Below, piece by piece: positions 1 to 8,507 of a stretch of 64,000 nucleotides of DNA. This DNA is from SZUA-36 sp963759155 (GTDB lineage Bacteria > Pseudomonadota > Gammaproteobacteria > Xanthomonadales > SZUA-36): the NCBI GenBank assembly GCA_963759155.1, contig CAVWXX010000004.1:219183-283182 (forward strand), read 5' to 3'. Below the pieces are notes generated by a model. The model searched no databases. It was given only the letters and a program-made list of their open reading frames with translations, and was not told the DNA's origin. Every line of letters starts with the position of its first letter. The first letter of the stretch is position 1. A program made the translations under genes and the position numbers.

Positions 1-414
1 CCGACGATTATTCTAACGACCTTTGATGATGATGAAATGGTATTGGCGGGCATCAAGGCGGGCGCCAAGGGTTTCCTGCTCAAGGATGTCAGTCTTGAAG
101 AACTGGTAGGTGCAATCAGAACGGTGGCGCAGGGCGGGTCCATGGTCAAACCGGCGGTGACCCAGCGTCTGCTCAAGGGTTTGCAAAATATGCATACCGA
201 TTTTTCCAGTCTTGACCGGCCGGATCCGTTGACCGAGCGTGAAACAGAGATACTGCGCCTGATGGCGGGTGGTTACAGTAACAAGGAAATCGCTAATTCA
301 CTGGGTGTTGCCGAGGGAACGGTCAAGAATCACGTTTCCAATATTCTTTCAAAAATGGGTGTGCGTGACCGTACCCGCGCGGTGCTTAAAGCTTTCGAAA
401 TGTCCTTGCTTTAG
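1..414 (+). CDS. LuxR/NarL-family response regulator, 3' part
   Basis: The reading frame is open from base 1, so the start and the phosphoacceptor Asp lie outside the window. The visible part begins at the end of a receiver domain (an LTTFDDDE stretch, then GAKGFLLKD, containing the conserved Lys of the receiver) and ends with a LuxR-type helix-turn-helix (DPLTERE, then SNKEIANSLGVAEGTVKNHV). This is the standard NarL/FixJ architecture of two-component DNA-binding regulators. The partner kinase is not in the window. It converges on the small membrane-protein gene that follows on the other strand. Target genes cannot be inferred. Confidence 0.93.
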   Translation, partial: PTIILTTFDDDEMVLAGIKAGAKGFLLKDVSLEELVGAIRTVAQGGSMVKPAVTQRLLKGLQNMHTDFSSLDRPDPLTERETEILRLMAGGYSNKEIANSLGVAEGTVKNHVSNILSKMGVRDRTRAVLKAFEMSLL

Positions 415-430
415 GTTTTTATTCTCGCGC

Positions 431-670
431 TCAGGATGCCTTGTCGAGGTGGTCGAACTGACGTTTGAGGTCGTCTTTCGGGTTCGTCACGATACGTTCA
501 AGGGTTTCTACACGTTCGCGTAAATCATGATCCAGGGCATCCAGCCTGTCGTGGATGGCCTTGAGTTCTTTCGTGGTTTCTGCGCTATGACGCCGTTTCC
601 CCTTGTCATTAAAGATCCCCGCCAATATGCCGGCTACCGATATCAAAGCGATTGCTGTCCACATACTCAT
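431..670 (-). CDS. small single-span membrane protein, PspB-like
   Basis: A 79-residue protein with one N-terminal hydrophobic segment (about residues 4-20), a basic stretch (KGKRRH) and then a heptad-rich helix (about residues 30-65). The layout and the RERVETLERIV segment resemble PspB, the small inner-membrane partner of PspC, but no other psp gene is present here. It follows the aspartoacylase-like gene on the same strand after 65 bases and may be cotranscribed with it. The family assignment is by layout only; calling it a hypothetical membrane protein with a coiled coil would be the safe reading. Confidence 0.6.
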   Translation of the reverse strand: MSMWTAIALISVAGILAGIFNDKGKRRHSAETTKELKAIHDRLDALDHDLRERVETLERIVTNPKDDLKRQFDHLDKAS

Positions 671-735
671 TGTATTTCCTCCGTTGATCCGCCCCTAATA
701 TAAACAGCCTTTGTGCGCAGGGACAGTGAGAGAAG

Positions 736-1827
736 TCATAGTGACGGTTCACCGGGCCGGTCACTGCGACGCATGCCTTCCGGTAATGGATCGTGATCGG
801 TAACCTCAACGTGGTCTTCGAAATCAACACGGTCCATCAGGTAACAGAGACAGTCCTGCTGTATCACCCTTCGATCCAGGGTCAACATGGAGGGCATGAT
901 CTCGCGTACAGTTTCAATCTGGCCACGGTCAAACCTGAAGTACTGCCCGGTTACATCGACACCATCAATATCCCTGGCGATCAATGGTTGCACCGGGCCT
1001 CCATTCACGTCACCCAGGGAGATTCCCGGGGGCAGTTCCTGGAAGTTCAGGACATCCAGGTTTTCCCTGAAAGCGACATCGGTGGGGACGTGACCGAAAC
1101 CAAACAGCGCATCGTCGTTAACCCGAACCGTGGCGACCATGTGGAACAGGTGCACGTCATCTGCATTGAGCGGAGTCGTGGGCAGGTCTTCGAGGTGTAA
1201 GAGGGTTTCTAAAAAGCCCATGCAATGATCGGTACCAAGAACATCGCTTGCCTGACCGCATTCCAGTGTAGAGGAAGGACAGAACCTTGAGAAAGACAGT
1301 GACTGTGTTCCCTTTGGCATGGTGAAATAGACCACCTTGGGTGCAAAATACGAAGCCAATCGCAGAAATTCAGGACGGACACGGTTTATAGCTGCATAAT
1401 GCGGGTTCAGGCCGGTGTTGTTGTGGATGTCGACTGCAGCGATGGGTGATAGTGAACATGCGCGGTCGTAAACTTGCCGGAACATTTTTCCGGTGTCACT
1501 GTCATCATAAAGTCCGCCTGGCCAGCAGCGGTTAAAATCAAGCTGGTCGTCAAGACGGCGCAGACGGTGTTTCGCAGCTTCTGTATTGCCGATCAAAATG
1601 GATAATGAGCGGGGTAGCTGATCGAATTCATAGTGACTTTTTAACAGGCGCCTGATCGCATCCCAGCCGGTTGTCTCATTGCCGTGTTGAATAACGGTAA
1701 CGAACAGTGGTTGCGGGTTCTGGCCTGCAAGGTGGATGAGCGTAGGGCCATCCAGTACTCTATGTAATTCGGTTGCAGGCAGTTCCAGCAGCCCCGCAGG
1801 CATATGGTCAAGTTCGGTGAGTTTCAC
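736..1827 (-). CDS. AstE/aspartoacylase-like zinc hydrolase (M14 family)
   Basis: A 363-residue protein with the zinc-site signature of the succinylglutamate desuccinylase/aspartoacylase branch of M14 carboxypeptidases: H48 and E51 in QHGNETTG, H135 in DIHNNTG, plus a DFNR motif near residue 97 as in substrate-binding AstE/ASPA sites. It has no signal peptide, so it is probably cytoplasmic. Family members remove acyl groups from N-acyl amino acids. The substrate here is unknown, and no arginine-succinyltransferase genes are nearby to suggest a true AstE. It is divergent from the ABC transporter operon, with 153 bases between them. Confidence 0.82.
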   Translation of the reverse strand: MKLTELDHMPAGLLELPATELHRVLDGPTLIHLAGQNPQPLFVTVIQHGNETTGWDAIRRLLKSHYEFDQLPRSLSILIGNTEAAKHRLRRLDDQLDFNRCWPGGLYDDSDTGKMFRQVYDRACSLSPIAAVDIHNNTGLNPHYAAINRVRPEFLRLASYFAPKVVYFTMPKGTQSLSFSRFCPSSTLECGQASDVLGTDHCMGFLETLLHLEDLPTTPLNADDVHLFHMVATVRVNDDALFGFGHVPTDVAFRENLDVLNFQELPPGISLGDVNGGPVQPLIARDIDGVDVTGQYFRFDRGQIETVREIMPSMLTLDRRVIQQDCLCYLMDRVDFEDHVEVTDHDPLPEGMRRSDRPGEPSL

Positions 1828-1980
1828 TTTTTAAGGTTGTCAGTATCTAAACGGTTAACAATACAGGCATTTGAGCGATCAGGATAGAGTGGGCTTGAAA
1901 ATAATGGCAGAGACCCGAAAATAGCATTTCAGGGCAGTTGGCCCGGATGTGTATGTGTAGAGAAAAAAACAGAAAACCAA

Positions 1981-2916
1981 ATGGATGAATCCATGATTGA
2001 AGCAAAATCATTGTGCAAAACCTATGGCATTTTCAAAGCCGTAGATGAACTGAGTTTTAAAGTTGAAGCAGGGCAGGTGCTTGGTTTTCTCGGCCCTAAT
2101 GGTGCCGGCAAATCCACCACCATGAAAATGCTGACGGGGTTTCTGGCGCCTAGTTCAGGTACCGCATTGATCAATGGTGTTGATGTGGTGGAAAACCCGG
2201 TGGAGGCACGAAAGAATATTGGCTACCTGCCGGAAGGCGCGCCGAGTTATGGCGAGATGACGGTGTATCAGTTCCTTGTGTTCATTGCCCGCGCCAGGTT
2301 AATAGGCAAAAGTGAAGTGACCGCCAGCGTTGATCGCGCCATCCATAAGCTCAACCTGGCCCATGTGAAACACCAGGCTATCGAAACACTGTCAAAAGGT
2401 TTTAAACGGCGCGTGGGGCTGGCGCAGGCCATTATTCATGACCCGCAGATTTTAATTCTTGATGAGCCCACGGACGGCCTGGACCCGAACCAGAAGCGCG
2501 AGGTGCGCAACCTGATCAGGGCCATGTCGAAAGACAAGATCATTATTATTTCGACCCATATTCTGGAAGAGGTTGCAGCCCTTTGTAACCGCGTGATGAT
2601 CATCGCCAGCGGTAAACTACTGGCCGATGATACGCCACAGGGCCTGATAGCCCGTTCGCGTTATCACAACGCTGTCTCCATGGTCGTGGAGGCACCGGAG
2701 AAGGTCGCCAGCGCCCTGGGTGTGCTACCCCAGGTTGCCAAGGTGGAAATTTCTGAGGGTGAATTGACACTTTTTCCGACAGGGCAGGCCGGGTTGCTCG
2801 AGGCAGTGACTGCTGCCATCAGTGAGAACCAGTGGCAGGTATCCGCTTTGCGGCTCGAGGCAGGCCGGCTTGATGAAGTCTTCCACGGTATTACCCGTCA
2901 GGAGGTGTTAGCGTGA
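1981..2916 (+). CDS. ABC transporter ATPase, GldA-like
   Basis: A 311-residue ATP-binding subunit: Walker A GPNGAGKS at about 38-45, signature LSKG at about 137-140, Walker B LILDE at about 158-162 and an H-loop in the STHILEE segment. The C-terminal third is typical of ATPases paired with ABC-2 permeases. An in-frame ATG at 1993 is an equally good start. The stop overlaps the start of the permease gene by 4 bases, and the next five genes also overlap, so this is the first gene of a tight operon. The set ATPase, permease, Gldg-type protein, DUF4340 protein matches the Gld-like ABC cassette common in proteobacteria that do not glide; its substrate is unknown. Confidence 0.9.
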   Translation: MDESMIEAKSLCKTYGIFKAVDELSFKVEAGQVLGFLGPNGAGKSTTMKMLTGFLAPSSGTALINGVDVVENPVEARKNIGYLPEGAPSYGEMTVYQFLVFIARARLIGKSEVTASVDRAIHKLNLAHVKHQAIETLSKGFKRRVGLAQAIIHDPQILILDEPTDGLDPNQKREVRNLIRAMSKDKIIIISTHILEEVAALCNRVMIIASGKLLADDTPQGLIARSRYHNAVSMVVEAPEKVASALGVLPQVAKVEISEGELTLFPTGQAGLLEAVTAAISENQWQVSALRLEAGRLDEVFHGITRQEVLA

Positions 2917-3647
2917 ACGGTACAACCACAGTAATGCAACGCGAGTTGACGGGTTATTTTGTCACGCCGGTGGCTTATGTTTTCCTGATTATTTTTCTCG
3001 TGATGACCGGCATATTTGCATTTTATCTCGGCAACTTTTACGAACGCGGCTTTGCGGATCTTGATTCATTCTTCCGTTTCCACCCATGGCTTTATCTTTT
3101 CCTGGTTCCGGCAATATCGATGCGGCTATGGGCTGAGGAAAGACGCTCCGGAACCATCGAGTTATTGCTCACCCTGCCCCTGACAACCCGGCAGGCCGTA
3201 TTGGGCAAGTTCCTGGCAGCCTGGTTGTTTATAGGCCTGGCGCTTCTTCTGACTTTACCGATGTGGTTCACGGTGAATTACCTGGGTGATCCTGATAATG
3301 GCGTGATACTGGCGGCCTACCTCGGTAGCTGGCTGATGGCCGGCGGTTTTCTGGCAATCGGTTCGTGTATGTCGGCACTGACTCAAAACCAGGTGGTGGC
3401 GTTTATTTTGAGCATCGTGGTCTGCTTTCTGTTCCTGTTGAGCGGCTTGCCGATGGTCATGAACCTGTTCAATGCATGGGCGCCTCAAATCATACTCGAC
3501 GGTATAGCCAGCCTTAGTTTTTTGCAGCACTTTGCCGATATCTCGAAAGGTGTGATCGACGTGCGTGACATTGTTTATTTCGCACTCGTTATCGGCTTTT
3601 GGCTGCTTGCCAATGTTTTAATACTTGATCTGAAGAAGGCCGACTGA
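2913..3647 (+). CDS. ABC-2 type permease, GldF-like
   Basis: A 244-residue integral membrane protein with about six hydrophobic segments. The region RLWAEERRSGTIELLLTLPL after the second segment is the characteristic ABC-2 permease motif. It overlaps the ATPase gene by 4 bases and the next gene by 1 base, so translation is probably coupled. With the upstream ATPase it would form the inner-membrane transporter core. It is slightly short for the family but complete. Confidence 0.88.
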   Translation: MNGTTTVMQRELTGYFVTPVAYVFLIIFLVMTGIFAFYLGNFYERGFADLDSFFRFHPWLYLFLVPAISMRLWAEERRSGTIELLLTLPLTTRQAVLGKFLAAWLFIGLALLLTLPMWFTVNYLGDPDNGVILAAYLGSWLMAGGFLAIGSCMSALTQNQVVAFILSIVVCFLFLLSGLPMVMNLFNAWAPQIILDGIASLSFLQHFADISKGVIDVRDIVYFALVIGFWLLANVLILDLKKAD

Positions 3648-5524
3648 TGATACAAAAAATCCGATCAGCTTATTCAGCAGGCATTTTGTTACTGCTGGCC
3701 ATTCTATTTATCACGCTGACCATCATGTCATCCGTGTTCCTGAAAGGTATGCGTATTGATCTGACTGAGAACAGTCTCTACACGCTCAATGAAGGCACTC
3801 GCAATATCCTCAATAACATGGATGAACCGGTCAACCTGTACCTGTATTTTTCCGAGGACATCAGTCGTGATCTGCCGCAATTTCGCAGTTACGCACGTTG
3901 GGCGGGTGAAATGCTGGAAGAGTTTGTCGAGCAAGGTGGCGGTAAACTGACACTCAAACGGGTCGACCCGGTGCCCTTTTCACCACAGGAGGACCAGGCG
4001 GCTCAATACGGTTTGCAAGGCGTGCCGGTGGGGACGACAGGCGATATGCTTTATTTTGGCCTTGTGGGTACCAACTCACTCGACGGCCTGGAAGTCATGC
4101 CTTTTCTGCAGCCGGATAAGGAGAAGTTTCTTGAATATGATCTTGCCAAGATTGTCTTTTCACTGTCACACCCACAGCATAAGAAAGTTGGATTGATATC
4201 AGGTCTCGATATGAAGCCGGGCTTTGATCCGGCAACGCAAAATGTTCGTGAAGCCTGGGTTATCCATCAGCAATTAGACCAGCTATTCGACCTGCAGGAC
4301 CTGCCGGCGGATACCGGTGAGTTACCTGAAGACCTCGATTTACTTGTGCTGGTGCACCCGAAGGACCTGGGCGAGAACATGCTCTACCAGATCGATCAGT
4401 TCGTGCTCGGTGGTGGTCGCGTTCTGGCCTTTCTGGACCCGGTCGCAGAAGCCGATCTGGGTGGTGACCCCAATGACCCGATGGCACGAATGAATGCCGG
4501 CGGCAGTTCTTCACTGGGGCCCTTGTTGCAGGCATGGGGTGTCAGCTTCGATACCGACAGGGTGATTGGTGATTATGCTTATGCCCTGCAGGTCAGCCTT
4601 GGCCAGGGACAGCCACCGGTTCGACACCTTGGGATTTTGTCGGTCAATCCGGATGGTATTGACAGTACGGATGTGGCCACGGCAGATTTGCAAGCCGTGA
4701 ATTTCTCATCCAGCGGTTGGCTGGCACCGCTGGAGTCGGCCACGACGGACTTCGAGGTACTTTTGCAAAGCAGTGAGAACGCAGCACCGATAGAGGCCGC
4801 CCGTCTCAGGTTTCTTTCCAACCCGCAGGACCTCAGCAGGGATTTTCAGCCCACTGGTGACAGGTATGCCCTGGTTGCCCGTGTGACAGGCCAGGCGAAA
4901 ACCGCGTTTGAACAACCACCCGAAGAGTCGCCGCTAATGGGGCACCTGACCGAATCGGATAGTGCGGGAATCAATGTTACCCTGTTTGCGGATACCGATG
5001 TTTTGACCGATCGCCTGTGGGTGCAAAAACAGAGTTTCCTTGGCCGTACAGTCGTGAACTCTTTTGCAGATAACGGTACCCTGGTTTTCAATATTGCTGA
5101 CCAGTTACTGGGTAGCTCCGATTTGATTGGTATCCGCACCCGTGCCAGTACCACCCGGCCTTTTGACCGTGTTGAGGCTCTGAAACTGTCAGCGGAGGCC
5201 CGTTTCCGTGATACCGAGGAACGCTTGCAGGCCGAACTGGAAGAAACCGAACGCACACTGACAGAAATGCAGTCGTTGAGACAGGATGGTGAGTTAACGG
5301 TACTGACCCCTGAGCAAGAGGATGAAGTACAGCGTTTCGTTGACCGGAAATTACAGATTCGCAGCGAATTGCGCCAGGTGCAGCATGATCTTTCCCGCGA
5401 TATCGAGGCCCTGGGTATGCGGCTTAAATTCATCAATATTGTACTGGTGCCGATATTAATCGTGATATTCGCATTAATGTTCAGGCAGGTGCGGCGCCGG
5501 CGCAGGGAGAGTGATCAATCATGA
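3647..5524 (+). CDS. Gldg-family ABC auxiliary protein
   Basis: A 625-residue protein with an N-terminal membrane anchor (about residues 12-34), a large extracytoplasmic region that starts with the conserved DLTENSLYTLNEGT segment of the ABC-associated Gldg family, a charged coiled coil near residues 520-590 and a C-terminal membrane segment followed by basic residues. Proteins of this family accompany GldA/GldF-like ATPase and permease pairs and probably act as the extracytoplasmic part of the complex. It overlaps its neighbours on both sides. Confidence 0.85.
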   Translation: MIQKIRSAYSAGILLLLAILFITLTIMSSVFLKGMRIDLTENSLYTLNEGTRNILNNMDEPVNLYLYFSEDISRDLPQFRSYARWAGEMLEEFVEQGGGKLTLKRVDPVPFSPQEDQAAQYGLQGVPVGTTGDMLYFGLVGTNSLDGLEVMPFLQPDKEKFLEYDLAKIVFSLSHPQHKKVGLISGLDMKPGFDPATQNVREAWVIHQQLDQLFDLQDLPADTGELPEDLDLLVLVHPKDLGENMLYQIDQFVLGGGRVLAFLDPVAEADLGGDPNDPMARMNAGGSSSLGPLLQAWGVSFDTDRVIGDYAYALQVSLGQGQPPVRHLGILSVNPDGIDSTDVATADLQAVNFSSSGWLAPLESATTDFEVLLQSSENAAPIEAARLRFLSNPQDLSRDFQPTGDRYALVARVTGQAKTAFEQPPEESPLMGHLTESDSAGINVTLFADTDVLTDRLWVQKQSFLGRTVVNSFADNGTLVFNIADQLLGSSDLIGIRTRASTTRPFDRVEALKLSAEARFRDTEERLQAELEETERTLTEMQSLRQDGELTVLTPEQEDEVQRFVDRKLQIRSELRQVQHDLSRDIEALGMRLKFINIVLVPILIVIFALMFRQVRRRRRESDQS

Positions 5525-6594
5525 AGCGGAGTTTTCTCTATCTCGTAGGCCTGACGCTGGCAGCCATTTTGATCGTCCTGTTTCTCGCACCCGGGGATGG
5601 CTTGCCGGGAAAATCTTCGCGGGATACATTGCTGCTGCCGGCCATTGCTGAGCAAGTCAACGATGTCAGCCGTGTTGAAATTGTGACTGCCGGTGAAACG
5701 GTTATTGCCACACTGGTGAAAACTGACGGGGCATGGCTGGTGGAGCAGATGGGTGGATATCATGCCGACTGGTCAAAGCTTCAACCACTCCTGGTGGCGC
5801 TGGCCAAGGCCAGGGTGGTCGAGGCAAAAACGGATAAACCGGAATACTATGCCCGCCTGGGGGTTGAAGACATCAGCGCAAATGACGCTGATAGCGTATT
5901 GGTCAGAATTGGCGTTGGTGATCAAATCACGGGTGTTCTGATAGGTCACGAGGCGCAGGGCCGACAGGGTCAGTATGTGCGATTGCAGGATACCCAGGGC
6001 AGTGCCCTGGTGGATCGCGTTTTTGAAGTCCCGCGAGAAACCGTCGGCTGGACCGATAGCAGGATCATCGATGTCAACTCTTCAGAGGTCGCCGAGGTTG
6101 AGATTATTCATCCTGATGCAGAACGCGTACTGGTGATGAGGATTTCTGCCGACCAGACTGATTTTGATCTCGCCGGCTTACCACAGGACCGCGAAATCAG
6201 GAGCAGCTGGGCTGTGAATTCACTGGGTTCGGTTTTCTCCATGCTGAATATGGAAACGGTACGGCGGGCTGACGATGTGGATTGGAGCAATGCAGTAAAA
6301 CTGCGCTTATTGATGTTCTCGGGTGTGGAACTCCTCGCCGACCTGCTTGAACAGGAAGACACGTATTTGCTGCGCTTGCAGGCCAGTCATCCTGCGGCAT
6401 CTGTGGTTCGGGGTGAGAGTGATATTTCAGATGAGCAGCGGGCAATTGAAGAACAGGCGGCAACCGATGTCGCGAACAGGGTTGAAGACATCAACCGGAA
6501 AGTCAGTGGTTGGGTTTACGGGATATCCAAGCAAAAATTTGAGGCCATGACCAGGAAGCCGGAAGACCTGCTAAAACCGTTGGAAGCGTCTTGA
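5521..6594 (+). CDS. DUF4340 domain protein
   Basis: A 357-residue protein with one N-terminal membrane segment (residues 5-22) and a repeated beta-rich extracytoplasmic region including the DGAWLVEQMGGYHADWSKLQ type of motif seen in DUF4340 proteins. These are routinely the fourth gene of Gld-like ABC operons. Start and stop overlap the neighbouring genes. The biochemical function is unknown; it is presumably part of the same envelope complex. Confidence 0.82.
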   Translation: MKRSFLYLVGLTLAAILIVLFLAPGDGLPGKSSRDTLLLPAIAEQVNDVSRVEIVTAGETVIATLVKTDGAWLVEQMGGYHADWSKLQPLLVALAKARVVEAKTDKPEYYARLGVEDISANDADSVLVRIGVGDQITGVLIGHEAQGRQGQYVRLQDTQGSALVDRVFEVPRETVGWTDSRIIDVNSSEVAEVEIIHPDAERVLVMRISADQTDFDLAGLPQDREIRSSWAVNSLGSVFSMLNMETVRRADDVDWSNAVKLRLLMFSGVELLADLLEQEDTYLLRLQASHPAASVVRGESDISDEQRAIEEQAATDVANRVEDINRKVSGWVYGISKQKFEAMTRKPEDLLKPLEAS

Positions 6595-6959
6595 ACTCAA
6601 CTGCCCGTGCGGTGGCATTCGCTGCTGCGCTACTGGCGCTTTCAGCGGTCATCCTGGCAGCAATGGGTAGTCATCTTTTCGATATGAAAGGCATGCAGGG
6701 GCTTTGGCAGATAGCCTCAAATATTCACCTTTTTAGTGCCGCCGCATTGTTGGGTCTTGCGGCTTTACTTGCCCGGCTGGAGTCACCAGTCTTAAAGTGG
6801 GGCGCATGGTTGATTGTTTTGGGAGCGCTTATTTTCTGTGGCAGCATTTATCTGCATGTGATCACCGGGCATGTCGTGCCCCGGGTGACGCCATCAGGAG
6901 GTCTGCTGATGATGGCAGGCTGGGTGCTGGTGGCGTTGGCATTCATGCGTAAGACATGA
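6591..6959 (+). CDS. DUF423 family small membrane protein
   Basis: A 122-residue protein with four predicted membrane helices and the DUF423 pattern: an early alanine-rich helix, a GSHLF motif, then a YLHVITG segment and a final GWVLVALA helix. The start is a TTG overlapping the stop of the previous gene (TTGA), which makes it the fifth translationally coupled gene of the operon. The function of the family is unknown. Confidence 0.8.
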   Translation: MNSTARAVAFAAALLALSAVILAAMGSHLFDMKGMQGLWQIASNIHLFSAAALLGLAALLARLESPVLKWGAWLIVLGALIFCGSIYLHVITGHVVPRVTPSGGLLMMAGWVLVALAFMRKT

Positions 6960-7579
6960 GCCGCCTCAGATACAACCGCAAACAGGCACTCGACACACTG
7001 AGATCAAGCTGCCCCCGCATGGCGGCGCTGATCAGGGACAAGGGGGCTTTCAGTATACAAGTGAGGAAGGAGCACGATCTTTTCATCTCGCTTGCCAGTT
7101 CAATTGCCTATCAGCAGCTATCGGGTAAAGCGGCCGCAACGATCTACGGCCGCTTTGAAGCTTTGTTTGAAAACAATCGACCGGTGGCCTCCGAAGCCGT
7201 CAATTTCTCGGTGAAAACCCTGCGTTCGGTTGGCCTTTCCAATAACAAGGCGTTGGCGATTCTTGATCTTGCCGAACACACCTGTTCCGGCAGTCTGCCG
7301 GGTCAGCGGAAATTGGCTGGCATGGGCGATGAGGATATTATCAAGAGTCTCTGCAGGGTGCGTGGTATCGGCCCGTGGACAGTGCAAATGCACCTGATTT
7401 TTTCACTCGGTCGGCCGGATGTTATGCCCAGCACTGACCTTGGCATCCAGAAAGGTGTGCAACTGACCTATGACCTGCCCGCATTACCTAAACCGGACCA
7501 GGTTTTGGATGTTACCCGGCATCTTGCACCTTACCGCTCCGTGGCCAGTTGGTATTTCTGGCGTGTCGTGGATGATTGA
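6956..7579 (+). CDS. DNA-3-methyladenine glycosylase, AlkA-like (HhH-GPD)
   Basis: A 207-residue base-excision-repair glycosylase. The helix-hairpin-helix CRVRGIGPWTVQMHLIF lies at about 133-149 and the catalytic Asp at about 161 (STDLG), the standard HhH-GPD arrangement. The N-terminal domain of E. coli AlkA is absent, giving the short bacterial form. It removes alkylated purines from DNA. It overlaps the previous gene by 4 bases and closes the operon, though its role is unrelated to transport. Confidence 0.9.
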   Translation: MSRLRYNRKQALDTLRSSCPRMAALIRDKGAFSIQVRKEHDLFISLASSIAYQQLSGKAAATIYGRFEALFENNRPVASEAVNFSVKTLRSVGLSNNKALAILDLAEHTCSGSLPGQRKLAGMGDEDIIKSLCRVRGIGPWTVQMHLIFSLGRPDVMPSTDLGIQKGVQLTYDLPALPKPDQVLDVTRHLAPYRSVASWYFWRVVDD

Positions 7580-7671
7580 TTCGGAAAGATAATAATCACC
7601 GCTTCGCAAGCTTGAATAAGCAGGCAAAGTCCCGCATGTTGTTAATCTGATTCTGTTTACAGGTGTTCAAA

Positions 7672-8136
7672 ATGAACTTACTGGACCATTTTATCCTCCA
7701 GCATTGCCAGGTGTCCCTGTTAAAGGGTGAGATATTACGTGTCTCGCGCGAGGGTGAGATGCAGGACGCCAAGGTTGAAATGAATTTGACACCACGGTTA
7801 ATTGAAATGGATTCGGGCGAGAAACTGCCCACCTACCAGGTGAGTGCAAGGCTGGTTTGTGTCGGTGGCGCCAGGGATAAATCAGGGCCGGCTTTCAACG
7901 CAAAAGTGGGCCTGGAAACCGTCTACCAGCAAACCTCTGGTGATGCCCTCGATATTTCCGAGTTCACCAATCACCACGCCAGTCTGTCGCGGCAGATTTA
8001 TCCGTTGCTGGCTCAGGAGTTACGTGGTTTATTAACGCGGCTGGGTCTGTCCAATATCCAGTTGCCATTTGACCTGACGCCGCGTTCAAAGAACATCAAC
8101 ATCTCCTCCGACAAGGCGCAAGGGCGCGTGCACTGA
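7672..8136 (+). CDS. SecB-like chaperone family protein
   Basis: About 154 residues from the ATG at 7672. A GTG at 7663 is also in frame, but the ATG has an AGG 8 bases upstream. The order of beta-rich segments and the C-terminal helix ELRGLLTRLGLSNIQLPFDL resemble the SecB fold, whose last part reads similarly (a conserved helix followed by a proline-containing strand). It is diverged, so it is more likely a SecB-like paralogue than the housekeeping export chaperone. Its partner, perhaps a secreted protein or an antitoxin-like client, is not evident. Confidence 0.5.
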   Translation: MNLLDHFILQHCQVSLLKGEILRVSREGEMQDAKVEMNLTPRLIEMDSGEKLPTYQVSARLVCVGGARDKSGPAFNAKVGLETVYQQTSGDALDISEFTNHHASLSRQIYPLLAQELRGLLTRLGLSNIQLPFDLTPRSKNINISSDKAQGRVH

Positions 8137-8190
8137 GGCGCGGGAGCGCTTTTTACCCCCAGGTTTCGCCAAACAGGCGAATCAGGTTGA

Positions 8191-8218
8191 GAAAAAAAAG
8201 GTGCGCCGAAGCGCACCT
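8191..8218 (-). terminator. Rho-independent terminator reading on the minus strand
   Basis: A perfect 8-base stem (AGGTGCGC with GCGCACCT) closed by a CGAA loop (TTCG on the minus strand). On the minus strand it is followed by eight T residues. It is the only strong terminator downstream of the beta-helix gene, but the MITE-like element lies between them. Confidence 0.85.
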
Positions 8219-8232
8219 AATCCATCCCCTTG

Positions 8233-8502
8233 CCTAGTGTAGTGTCCCGTATTAAACAGCGATTAAGCGAGACGAGAAGGCATTAGCTGCAAGGCGCGTC
8301 TCGTAGGGAATGACTAGTCCTTTCCAAGAGGGGCAACACAGCAGATGATGCCTTCTCGTCTCGCCCTTCGGGAGCCCCACAAAAGCTCCAATCCTGCGTT
8401 GCAGCCTTTGTTAAGGGAACAGCCATTAACTGCAGGCTACGTCTTGTCTTGAATCTTTTGTGAGGCTCTTAATCGCTGTTTAATACGGGACACTACACCA
8501 GG
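8233..8502. mobile_element. MITE-like element with 35-base terminal inverted repeats
   Basis: Bases 8237-8267 are an exact inverted copy of 8468-8498 (31 bases). Allowing one mismatch extends the repeats to 8233-8267 and 8468-8502. Inside, 8267-8283 and 8348-8364 form a second perfect 17-base inverted repeat, so most of the 270 bases can fold. There is no open reading frame of note and no obvious target duplication. This is the structure of a non-autonomous miniature element; the related transposase is not in the window. It sits between a stop codon (8508) and the terminator at 8191-8218. Confidence 0.8.
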
Positions 8503-8507
8503 AGTAA

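Noticed and set aside
8233..8502. Insertion sequence or CRISPR-like array
   Set aside because: There is no transposase reading frame and no repeat-spacer periodicity; inverted ends only fit a MITE.
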